Shown here: positions 44,160-51,686 of the stretch, one piece after another
How the letters are laid out: the number at the start of each line of letters is the position of its first letter
Position numbering within the stretch: the first letter of the stretch is position 1
Assembly (NCBI RefSeq): GCF_049472655.1
Contig: NZ_JAQNCS010000013.1
Coordinates: 1 to 64,000, forward strand
DNA: 64,000 nt
Reading direction: 5' to 3'
DNA from: Deferribacter abyssi
GTDB taxonomy: Bacteria; Chrysiogenota; Deferribacteres; Deferribacterales; Deferribacteraceae
Translations under genes and position numbers: made by a program
The notes under the pieces: generated by a model
Told to the model about the DNA's origin: nothing
What the model saw: only the letters and a program-made list of their open reading frames with translations
Databases searched by the model: none

Positions 44160-45891
44160 TAATTTTCTTGAAAAATTAATTGATGAAAACATTATAACCT
44201 TTGCCGATTATGAAATTTATAAATGGATTTACAAACTGTATTCTTCTAATATTACAGCTTTAATAGCATTGTTAGTAAACTATAAACTTCGCAATGGGGA
44301 TAGTTGTCTCTTAATTGATGAAATTGAAAAAAAAGATTTAGCCGAAATACTATTTTATGAATCATCTCTCGATTTAAAGTTGCCAGATAAACAAAAAATA
44401 GTTGATGAGCTTGCAAAATCAGGTTTGATAGGCAACGCAAATTCTCTTTGTCATCTTGACGAAAAAAATAGGCTTTTTTTTAAAAGAATATATAGCTATG
44501 AAAAAAATGTAGCAAATAAATTAAAACAATTAGCATCAATTAAAACTTTTTTTAATAATTCAAACACAAAGCAAGCCCCGGAAAAAGATTGGCAATATGT
44601 GGCCATACAGATGGCAAAAATTAATCAGCTTCTTGTCATCTCTGGTGGCCCGGGTACAGGGAAAACCACCACAGTAAAAAAAATTATTAAAAATCTTTTA
44701 ATGGAAAATGAAAAATTAAATATTATTCTCTCAGCTCCTACAGGAAAGGCTGTCTCAAGACTTCAGGAATCACTAAAAGATGATGAAATATCTGAAAAAA
44801 TCAATCCACCTGTAACCATCCACAAACTACTTGGTGCAAACTACACCCTCACTCGCTTTTATTACAACGATAAAAATAAACTGCCCTACGATGTAATAAT
44901 CGTGGATGAAGTATCAATGGTAAATCTTGAACTGATGCACCAGCTTTTAATATCAATAAAAGATGATGCAAAATTGATTTTATTGGGAGATAAAGACCAG
45001 CTCTCATCAGTGGAGGCCGGAGCAATTATGGGAGAAATCTGTAGTTTTCCTGAAATTTACCCTCAAATAAATACTATAAATTCTTTTTCCAAAGAATATG
45101 GTAAAAAACTATATATTCCTGATGAAAACCTTGTAAATATTGATAATCCGCTTATCGATTGCACTATAGAATTTACAAAAAATTATAGATTTAAAGAAGA
45201 TAGCGGTATCGGTCTCCTATCCAATGCTATAAAAAATAACAACTTTACTCTTATTGAAAATATAATAAGTAAAAAGATTTCTTTTGACGATCTCATCTTA
45301 ATCGAAAAACCGTCAAATACACTTTTTGATGAGATTGTCGATGATTATTACAACAATCTCAAGGATGATCTCTTATCCACATTAACTGCTGTAAAAATAT
45401 TGACACCATACAGAATCACACCCTTTGGAAGCGAAAAATTAAATGAAATTATAGATAAAAAACTCAGAAAAAAATTTCTTACATCCCAAACATGGTATAC
45501 AGGCAGGCAAGTTATCATAACCGTAAATGACTACCAGAACGAACTATTCAATGGAGATATAGGTATTTGTATGAAAAAAGATAATAAAGAGTATATAGCC
45601 TTTTTAAGAACAGGTGATGAAAATTATAAATATCTGCACCCATCCCTTTTACCTGCCTACGATCTTGCCTTTGCCATGACTGTGCACAAAAGTCAGGGTT
45701 CAGAGTTTGATAAAGTTTATTTTTTCATAGGTCAAAAAGAATCTGACCTCCTAAATAGAGAACTAATCTATACAGCTATTACAAGAGCCAGAAAAAAAAT
45801 TATTCTTATAGGTAGTAAAGAACTACTATTTAACAGCTTAATGAAAAAAACCACCCGTAAATCTGCTTTATCTGACATGCTTTATGGATAG
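44146..45891 (+). CDS. recD: Exodeoxyribonuclease V alpha subunit RecD
   Basis: A 581-residue superfamily 1B 5'-3' helicase. Walker A is VISGGPGTGKTTTVKKI (about 164-180), then SAPTGKAVSRLQESL, Walker B is IIVDEVSMVNLELM, LLGDKDQLSSVEAGAIMGEI is motif III, and AFAMTVHKSQGSEFDKVYFF with YTAITRARKKIILIG closes the helicase core. It is close in length to E. coli RecD (608) and has the N-terminal RecB-interaction region. Last gene of the operon; no strong terminator is seen in the 69 bp before the convergent neighbour. Confidence 0.96.
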   Translation: MQLNDNFLEKLIDENIITFADYEIYKWIYKLYSSNITALIALLVNYKLRNGDSCLLIDEIEKKDLAEILFYESSLDLKLPDKQKIVDELAKSGLIGNANSLCHLDEKNRLFFKRIYSYEKNVANKLKQLASIKTFFNNSNTKQAPEKDWQYVAIQMAKINQLLVISGGPGTGKTTTVKKIIKNLLMENEKLNIILSAPTGKAVSRLQESLKDDEISEKINPPVTIHKLLGANYTLTRFYYNDKNKLPYDVIIVDEVSMVNLELMHQLLISIKDDAKLILLGDKDQLSSVEAGAIMGEICSFPEIYPQINTINSFSKEYGKKLYIPDENLVNIDNPLIDCTIEFTKNYRFKEDSGIGLLSNAIKNNNFTLIENIISKKISFDDLILIEKPSNTLFDEIVDDYYNNLKDDLLSTLTAVKILTPYRITPFGSEKLNEIIDKKLRKKFLTSQTWYTGRQVIITVNDYQNELFNGDIGICMKKDNKEYIAFLRTGDENYKYLHPSLLPAYDLAFAMTVHKSQGSEFDKVYFFIGQKESDLLNRELIYTAITRARKKIILIGSKELLFNSLMKKTTRKSALSDMLYG

Positions 45892-45960
45892 TTTCTATTA
45901 AAAGTAAAACATAAATTTAAGATCTCTGAGTATTAAAAAATTTTTTTCATAAAAATTAAG

Positions 45961-46848
45961 TTATATTAAATAATCGTATAAAGTATTTTCAATATCTCTT
46001 TGAAAAACACCCAATAATTGAAAAATCTCATTATTTTCACAGGTATTCCCTTCTTTGAGCATTTCAAATTGATCTCTAGCTATGGGAAACCAGGAAAATT
46101 TACCAAAAAGTTTTATTGCAAAATCAATTATAAACTCGGGCACTGAAATTAAAACTCTCTTTCTACCCGTAACTTCCATTATAAGCCTTAAGATTTCCTT
46201 ATAACTTAATATCCTATTACCGCATACAGTAAATGTTTTGTTAAAAGTCTTTTCATTTTCTATCGATTTAACAAATATCTCTGCTACTTCATAGACACTC
46301 ACCGGCTGCATAGGATATGAACCGTCACCAAAATAAGAAAAAACAGGCATTTTTTTCATGAAATTGTTTAACATATTTATGAAAGAATCTTCTGGTCCAT
46401 AAATTACAGAAGGTTTAAAAATTGTATAAATTAAGCCCGAATTTCTTACATATTCTTCGGCTTTAAATTTTGTCTTGTGATAAACAGTTACACTATCTTC
46501 TCTTGCACCATTTGCTGACATATGTAAAAAACGCTTAACATTTGCCTTTTTAGTTTCATTAACCAACAACTTAGTTGCTTCATAGTGCATTCTCTCAAAT
46601 GTAATTCTTTTTGATGGGAATTCTCTTATTATTCCTACAAGATGTATAACTACATCAACATTTTTTAAAGCATTTGAATAACTTTCCGGTTTTAATATAT
46701 CACCCTCAATAATTTGAATTTTTTCATCCTTTACCTTTAATCTAGCTGAATCTCTTATTAAAACTACAGGATCATAACCACATTTAAGTAACTCTCTTAA
46801 AATTTCAGTGCCAACAAAACCTGTACTCCCTGTCAAAAAAACTTTCAT
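45961..46848 (-). CDS. NAD(P)-binding epimerase/NDUFA9-like protein
   Basis: About 295 residues of the extended short-chain dehydrogenase family. The Rossmann motif is MKVFLTGSTGFVGTEILREL at the N-terminus, followed by NVDVVIHLVGIIREFPSKRI and RFLHMSANGAREDSVTVYHK. The active-site Tyr-x-x-x-Lys is in YHKTKFKAEEYVRNSGLIYT. The VGIIRE and SANGA patterns match the atypical SDR group including NDUFA9-like proteins; the substrate is not known. The ATG at 46848 follows a GAGGAG SD. It is 8 bp after the exported protein gene and probably cotranscribed with radC. Confidence 0.83.
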   Translation of the reverse strand: MKVFLTGSTGFVGTEILRELLKCGYDPVVLIRDSARLKVKDEKIQIIEGDILKPESYSNALKNVDVVIHLVGIIREFPSKRITFERMHYEATKLLVNETKKANVKRFLHMSANGAREDSVTVYHKTKFKAEEYVRNSGLIYTIFKPSVIYGPEDSFINMLNNFMKKMPVFSYFGDGSYPMQPVSVYEVAEIFVKSIENEKTFNKTFTVCGNRILSYKEILRLIMEVTGRKRVLISVPEFIIDFAIKLFGKFSWFPIARDQFEMLKEGNTCENNEIFQLLGVFQRDIENTLYDYLI

Positions 46849-46856
46849 TAAGCTCC

Positions 46857-48218
46857 TCAATATGTAATTTCTATATCTTTATCATACAATATAGTGTAGT
46901 TTACATTAATTTCTACATTATTGTTTGGTAAAATTTCTATATTGCAGGTAACTTTACCTTGTTCATCTACTCTGCATGAAGGATTATCAATCTTCACATC
47001 TTTCACTTCAACTCTATCATCAGCTGAAACTGGCACTCTATCTATTACAATTAAATTATAACTCTTATTCCCAACATTTGTTAACACTATCTTGTAACCA
47101 TCAGAAATCTTTTTTTTGTTTCCAAAAAACCCAGAACTTTCTTGATAATCAATATTCTTCTCTTTTGTTATCTTAATATCGTACATTTTCCCAGCAAAAA
47201 CCTTATATTTACCGTTATCAAACTTACCATAAACATTGCTGAAAACCTCACCATCAATTATCACTCTCCATTTATTATTTTCAATATCATAAGGAGTATC
47301 AAAAGTTATTTCTCTAAAAACATCTTTACTCAAATAAGGGTAAGTTATTAGGTTAAAATCGGCAATTTTAACTGCACTGTTAACAATAAAAGTCTTTTTT
47401 AACCCATCCGATGGTAAGAATAAACTATTCAAAGTATAAACTCTGTTCTTTTTCTCCATTTTTTGTTCAGACATCAATCTGTTTGAACTCTTAGTTGCTG
47501 ATCTAAAAAGCATCTTAGACTTTTCTTTGGGTCTGATAACTAAAGGTGTAAAGGTAAATTCTTTCTGATAACCGCCGCTTTCTTTAAAATAAAGATTTGC
47601 TGCATCCGCATTAATATCAATCCCACTTTTATTTTGAAGATTAATCTTTTTATAAACTGTAATTTTAGCTTTATTACCAGCAAGCTGATCTACCACTAGT
47701 TCATTAACCACATCAAAGGAAACACCATAAAACTCCAAAACTGTATTTTTACAATCAGATATTTCCGCAAAAAAAGGAGTTTTACTCTTTGCACCCATTT
47801 TAAATTTTCTATTTAATTTATCAATCTGTTGCATTAATTCATCTTTATTTATTTTAATCTTTGCAAATTCTTTTGAAATTTTATCTAATAATACAAAACT
47901 ATTATCATCATTAATATTGTAATTTTTAGCCACAGAACTTAAGACGTTTTCTTTATAATTTAAATAAATAAGCTGCTCATCCAATAATTTCTTCTTTTTG
48001 AATAGATTACATAGATAACAACTGTTTCTTACCTCACTACCTGGATAAACTAAATATTCATCCCCATCACACAATACTTTGATATTTTCATTAAAACCTA
48101 CAAAACTATCTGAAAGTCTTGTATGATAAATCACTATATCTTTATATATTTCCACTGTAGAAGCAAAACCTAGATTTGCAGCAAATAGTAAACACAAAGT
48201 TATCAGTAGCTTTTTCAT
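46857..48218 (-). CDS. Exported protein, DUF4139-like C-terminal region
   Basis: A 453-residue secreted protein with a clear signal peptide (MKKLLITLCLLFAANLGFAS) and no later membrane helix. The C-terminal half (from about 280: ITYPYLSKDVFREITFDTPY, then GKFDNGKYKVFAGKMYDIKI and LIVIDRVPVSADDRVEVKDV) has the beta-rich pattern of DUF4139 proteins; a middle helical stretch near 100-145 is Lys-rich. Four Cys sit in SEVRNSCYLCNLFKK and later CKNTVL and CRVDEQGKVTCNIE. The function is unknown. It starts with an ATGA overlap on radC. Confidence 0.62.
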   Translation of the reverse strand: MKKLLITLCLLFAANLGFASTVEIYKDIVIYHTRLSDSFVGFNENIKVLCDGDEYLVYPGSEVRNSCYLCNLFKKKKLLDEQLIYLNYKENVLSSVAKNYNINDDNSFVLLDKISKEFAKIKINKDELMQQIDKLNRKFKMGAKSKTPFFAEISDCKNTVLEFYGVSFDVVNELVVDQLAGNKAKITVYKKINLQNKSGIDINADAANLYFKESGGYQKEFTFTPLVIRPKEKSKMLFRSATKSSNRLMSEQKMEKKNRVYTLNSLFLPSDGLKKTFIVNSAVKIADFNLITYPYLSKDVFREITFDTPYDIENNKWRVIIDGEVFSNVYGKFDNGKYKVFAGKMYDIKITKEKNIDYQESSGFFGNKKKISDGYKIVLTNVGNKSYNLIVIDRVPVSADDRVEVKDVKIDNPSCRVDEQGKVTCNIEILPNNNVEINVNYTILYDKDIEITY

Positions 48219-48880
48219 AAAATTTCCTCCTTCTTAAATGATAAATACCTGTTTTTATAAACTATAATATGATCCAATAATCTTATACCAACAGTTGTTA
48301 AAGCATTTTTCACAGTTTCTGTAAATACCTTATCTCCATTTGATGGTGTAAGATTACCAGATGGATGATTATGCACAAGAATTACTGATACAGCATTTTC
48401 TAGTAAAGCTTTTTTTACAATTTCTCTAGGAGGGATATAAGATTCATTGACCGTACCCGCACCTTCTATTTTGCAAGAAATCAATCCATTTTTTGAGTCA
48501 AGGTAAAGCACAGCAATTTTTTCAATATCTTCAAAAGCTATTTTATACTTTATAAATTTAAAAACCTTCTCAGGATTATCGAAAATATCCTCTTTCAAAA
48601 CCTTTGAGCTTTCCACCCTTCGATAAAATTCTTGTAATAATTTAAACATTAATACTGTTTCTCTACCAACCCCATCAATATTCTCGGTTATATTAAAAAT
48701 ATCTGCCATACCTTTTATTTCGTCCAAAATCTTTTTAGCCAAAGGTTTCACATCTTTTCCCCTAATAACATACCCCAATATTAACTCAATAATTTCATAA
48801 TCTTGCAATGACTCTGGATGCTCTTTAAACCTCTCTTTCAATCTTTTGCGATGCCCAAGATAATGTTTTTTTTCATTCAT
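48215..48880 (-). CDS. radC: RadC/YsaC-type DNA repair-associated JAB1 metalloprotein
   Basis: About 221 residues. N-terminal HhH-like helices (HRKRLKERFKEHPESLQDYE, then LAKKILDEIKGMADIFNI) and a C-terminal MPN/JAB domain with the zinc motif VILVHNHPSGNLTPSNGD, followed by IRLLDHIIVYKNRYLSF. RadC family members are common, but a repair role is unproven. The ATG at 48880 has no SD; a TATAAT -10 ends 6 nt upstream, so the transcript is probably leaderless. First gene of radC-exported protein-epimerase. Confidence 0.92.
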   Translation of the reverse strand: MNEKKHYLGHRKRLKERFKEHPESLQDYEIIELILGYVIRGKDVKPLAKKILDEIKGMADIFNITENIDGVGRETVLMFKLLQEFYRRVESSKVLKEDIFDNPEKVFKFIKYKIAFEDIEKIAVLYLDSKNGLISCKIEGAGTVNESYIPPREIVKKALLENAVSVILVHNHPSGNLTPSNGDKVFTETVKNALTTVGIRLLDHIIVYKNRYLSFKKEEIL

Positions 48881-48886
48881 GGATAA

Positions 48887-48914
48887 ATTATAACATAATT
48901 TCATCCTAAATCAA
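48887..48914 (-). promoter_or_regulatory. Extended -10 promoter of radC (leaderless start)
   Basis: Minus strand: TTGATT (48914-48909), 16-nt spacer ending TG-T, TATAAT (48892-48887). The radC ATG lies 6 nt after the -10, with no SD between. It has the same geometry as the recC and lrgA promoters. Confidence 0.72.
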
Positions 48915-49028
48915 AACTTGAGTTATTCTATTTTTTTAGAATGAAATTATCTAAATAACTTGAATATATAAAAACTTTTTTATAGGTACGATTATAAAGT
49001 ACTCACCAATTTGTTATACAATCAAAAT

Positions 49029-49056
49029 TTGAAATTTTGAATTTCTATGCTAAAAT
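49029..49056 (+). promoter_or_regulatory. Extended -10 promoter of lrgA (leaderless start)
   Basis: TTGAAA (49029-49034), 16-nt spacer ending ATGC, TAAAAT (49051-49056). The lrgA ATG is 6 nt after the -10. The ATGCTAAAATA core is identical to the recC promoter. Confidence 0.72.
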
Positions 49057-49062
49057 AAAATT

Positions 49063-49413
49063 ATGATTGAGGGACTTACAATAATTTTCCTTTTTCTCTT
49101 TATAGGTGACACAATTTCAAATCTTTTAAAAATACCTATCCCTGGAAATGTTATAGGTATGTTATTATTAACCGGAGCTTTAAAATTCGAAATAATAAAA
49201 CTAAAAACAGTAAAACCTACAGCAGATATCCTTGTCAGAAATATGGCTTTTCTTTTTATCCCACCTGGTGTTGGAATTATGATTTATTTTGATCTCATAA
49301 AAAAAGAATTTATACCAATAATAATCTCATATTTTTTTAGCACTTTAGCTGTACTGTTTGTAGTGGGAAAAATACAACAAGTATTGGATAAAAAAAATGA
49401 AAAGTTTCATTGA
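49063..49413 (+). CDS. lrgA: CidA/LrgA family membrane protein
   Basis: A 116-residue protein with four membrane helices. Family pattern: FLFLFIGDTISNLLKIPIPG (about 8-27), NVIGMLLLTGALKFEIIKL, and NMAFLFIPPGVGIMIYFDLI (about 69-88). Members are holin-like and have been linked to murein hydrolase export and, more recently, pyruvate or organic acid transport with LrgB. It overlaps lrgB by 17 bp. Confidence 0.92.
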   Translation: MIEGLTIIFLFLFIGDTISNLLKIPIPGNVIGMLLLTGALKFEIIKLKTVKPTADILVRNMAFLFIPPGVGIMIYFDLIKKEFIPIIISYFFSTLAVLFVVGKIQQVLDKKNEKFH

Positions 49414-50098
49414 AACACCTGTTTTTGCAGTAACGATAACATTCATTGTATTTTTTCTTGCAACAAAACTTTATAATAAATATCGTTTTATACTTTTTAA
49501 CCCAGTACTTATTTCAATCAGTTCATTAATAGTTATTTTAAAAACGATAAATCTTGATTACCAAACCTATTTTAAAGGAGCCAAAATCATCAGTTTCTTT
49601 CTTGGACCATCGGTTGTAGCGCTTGGAGTTCCTTTATATTTACAATTTGAAGAAATAAAAAAAAGAGGAATACCAATACTTTTTTCTATAACACTTGGTA
49701 GTATTATCGGTATTTTATCGGCCTCTCTGACTGCAAAACTACTTGGCGCATCTAAAACAGTTGTGGCTTCCATAGCTCCAAAATCTGTTACTACTCCAAT
49801 AGCAATGGGAATCTCCGAAAAAATCGGAGGAATCCCTTCTCTAACTGCAGCCATTGTAATTGCTACAGGAGTACTTGGAGCTGTCATAGGCCCAGCATTT
49901 CTAAAACTTACAGGAATCAAAAACAAAATAGCTATTGGACTTGCTATAGGAAGTGCTTCCCATGGTATTGGTACAGCCAGAGCTTTTGAAGAAGGAGAAT
50001 TAGAAGGAGCATCTAGCTCTCTAGCAATCTGCCTAAACGGTATAGCTACAGCCATCTTTACACCAATTATCTTTTACATAATTTATAAATTACTATGA
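49397..50098 (+). CDS. lrgB: CidB/LrgB family membrane protein
   Basis: A 233-residue protein with about seven helices. Hallmarks: IISFFLGPSVVALGVPLYLQ (about 64-83), ASIAPKSVTTPIAMGISEKI near 124-143, VLGAVIGPAFLKLTG, and AIGSASHGIGTARAFEEGEL near 185-205. It works with LrgA as a two-part membrane system. The end overlaps the next gene by 4 bp (ATGA). Confidence 0.94.
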   Translation: MKSFIETPVFAVTITFIVFFLATKLYNKYRFILFNPVLISISSLIVILKTINLDYQTYFKGAKIISFFLGPSVVALGVPLYLQFEEIKKRGIPILFSITLGSIIGILSASLTAKLLGASKTVVASIAPKSVTTPIAMGISEKIGGIPSLTAAIVIATGVLGAVIGPAFLKLTGIKNKIAIGLAIGSASHGIGTARAFEEGELEGASSSLAICLNGIATAIFTPIIFYIIYKLL

Positions 50099-50862
50099 AA
50101 ATTTCTGATTACTTGGCTAATAAATACAACATCTCCAAAAGACTTGCTAAAAAATATATTAAAGAAGGGTTTGTCTTTGTTGATCAAAAAATTATCAAGA
50201 AAGACTTCGAAATTTCAAACAACTCAAAAATTATACTCAATGTAAACCAAAAAACATTTACCTATAATATCAATAACTATTTAATAAGAAAATATGATAA
50301 TATTCTTTTTTTATACAAACCCCCTTTCATGCATACAGAACGTTTGAGAATTGAAGATGATCTAACAATTTCTGATATAGTAAGCAAAGAATTTCCTGAA
50401 TACATCCTTATTTCAAGACTTGACTTTGAAACAGATGGAGTCATTGGTGCAATAAAAAAAGATTATATTATTGAAATAATGCAAAAAAAATATTATGCAG
50501 TTGTGAAAGGAAACTTTCAAAAAGAAGTAAAATTGAGCAAAAAAATCGATTATAAAAAACGTAAAAAAGTAAAAGTGTTAGATGAAGATGATGAAAACGA
50601 AACGATTATAAGACCATTAAATTTTAATAACGGTTTTAGTCTCGTAGAAATAATTCTCGAAAAAGCTAAAAGACATCAGATTAGAGCATACCTTTCTTAT
50701 CTTGGCCATCCAATTTTAGGAGACAAACTTTACGGCGGACAACAATTTGAACGGATGATGCTTTCATGTATTTACACAAAAATCAATGAATTTGAAGCCT
50801 ATTCACCAAAAATAAAAGATTTTATAGATAACTACTATAATTTTATTCCCAAAAACACTTAA
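50095..50862 (+). CDS. RluA-family pseudouridine synthase
   Basis: A 255-residue protein with an N-terminal S4-like RNA-binding domain (ISDYLANKYNISKRLAKKYI, about 3-22) and an RluA-type catalytic core. The catalytic Asp is in ISRLDFETDGVIGAIKK (about residue 112), slightly off the RLDxxTSG consensus (Asp in place of Ser). The C-terminal core has AKRHQIRAYLSYLGHPILGD and KLYGGQQFERMMLSC. The rRNA or tRNA target is unknown. It meets the tonB-like gene tail to tail 1 bp apart. Confidence 0.87.
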   Translation: MKISDYLANKYNISKRLAKKYIKEGFVFVDQKIIKKDFEISNNSKIILNVNQKTFTYNINNYLIRKYDNILFLYKPPFMHTERLRIEDDLTISDIVSKEFPEYILISRLDFETDGVIGAIKKDYIIEIMQKKYYAVVKGNFQKEVKLSKKIDYKKRKKVKVLDEDDENETIIRPLNFNNGFSLVEIILEKAKRHQIRAYLSYLGHPILGDKLYGGQQFERMMLSCIYTKINEFEAYSPKIKDFIDNYYNFIPKNT

Positions 50863-50863
50863 A

Positions 50864-51565
50864 TTAATTTTTCAAAGAAAATTGTATCGGCAATTTGAAA
50901 TACAACTGTTTTTTCGGTTTTTTCTCAAATTTTGTCTTCTCCAAAAAAGACAATACAGCGTTATCTAAAATACTAAAACCACTAGATTCCAACAAGTTGA
51001 TATTTATAACACTTCCTGTTGTATTAATATAAAATTCAACTACAATTTTCCCCTCAATACCTCTTCTTCTCGCAATACCAGGATATTTTATTTTTTCACA
51101 AATATACTTCCTAACATAATTGCTATACTCCATAATCCAATTATCATTATTTGAAATGGATTTTTTAGGATTGACACTTATTTGCTTAACATTTTTATTT
51201 GAATTATTATTTGCTAATTGAACATCTCCTACTAACTCTTTATAAGAATCACCAACTGTATTTGATTGGCTTCTGGCAATATTATCTTTATCGTTCTTTT
51301 CATCTTTATTGGCAAATTTGCTTTCAGGACTTTCAGTGTTTTTTATGTTTTTTGAATTATTTTCAATCAATTTTTGTCTAAAAACATTTTTTTCTTCCTT
51401 TTTAGATTTAATTTTTTTCTTTTTAATGTTAGTTTTCATTTTTTCTTTGTTCTTTAGTTTTTTTTGAATCTTTACGGATTCCTCTTGAATATCACTTTCT
51501 GGGTTTTGACTACTTATAGACTTTTTAGTTTTTTTATTTAATCCAACTTCAGTTATCGTAACCAA
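50864..51565 (-). CDS. tonB: TonB-like energy transducer; start codon problem
   Basis: The C-terminal domain is TonB-type: YVRKYICEKIKYPGIARRRG then GKIVVEFYINTTGSVININL and a final LYFKLPIQF. The middle is a Lys/Glu/Ser/Asn-rich linker rather than Pro-rich. The coordinates given run from the first canonical start, a TTG. The frame stays open to about 51706 and encodes FFLISIFIHFVIILYLSNV (51664-51608), which looks like the essential membrane anchor, but that stretch has no ATG, GTG or TTG. Either a rare codon is used, a base is wrong in the G/C run, or the gene is damaged. It lies after btuB, whose product needs TonB. Confidence 0.82.
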   Translation of the reverse strand: MVTITEVGLNKKTKKSISSQNPESDIQEESVKIQKKLKNKEKMKTNIKKKKIKSKKEEKNVFRQKLIENNSKNIKNTESPESKFANKDEKNDKDNIARSQSNTVGDSYKELVGDVQLANNNSNKNVKQISVNPKKSISNNDNWIMEYSNYVRKYICEKIKYPGIARRRGIEGKIVVEFYINTTGSVININLLESSGFSILDNAVLSFLEKTKFEKKPKKQLYFKLPIQFSLKN

Positions 51566-51664
51566 AACATAAGAATCACTTTTTTTGCCCTGTAAAAAAT
51601 TAAAATTAACATTACTTAAATACAGTATAATAACAAAATGAATAAAAATTGAAATAAGGAAGAA

Positions 51665-51677
51665 GGGGGCAACCCCC
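51665..51677 (-). terminator. GC hairpin between btuB and the tonB-like gene
   Basis: GGGGG-CAA-CCCCC in plus-strand sense, 10 bp after the btuB stop on the minus strand, followed by a pyrimidine-rich tract without a solid U-run. It may be a weak terminator or attenuator. The run of six G is also where a sequencing indel could hide. Confidence 0.4.
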
Positions 51678-51686
51678 CTAAAATTT

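Noticed and set aside
45892..45960. Possible bidirectional terminator between recD and the epimerase gene
   Set aside because: Only A/T runs with no real GC stem.
49567..50055. 162-codon minus-strand ORF inside lrgB
   Set aside because: Shadow of a clear LrgB frame.
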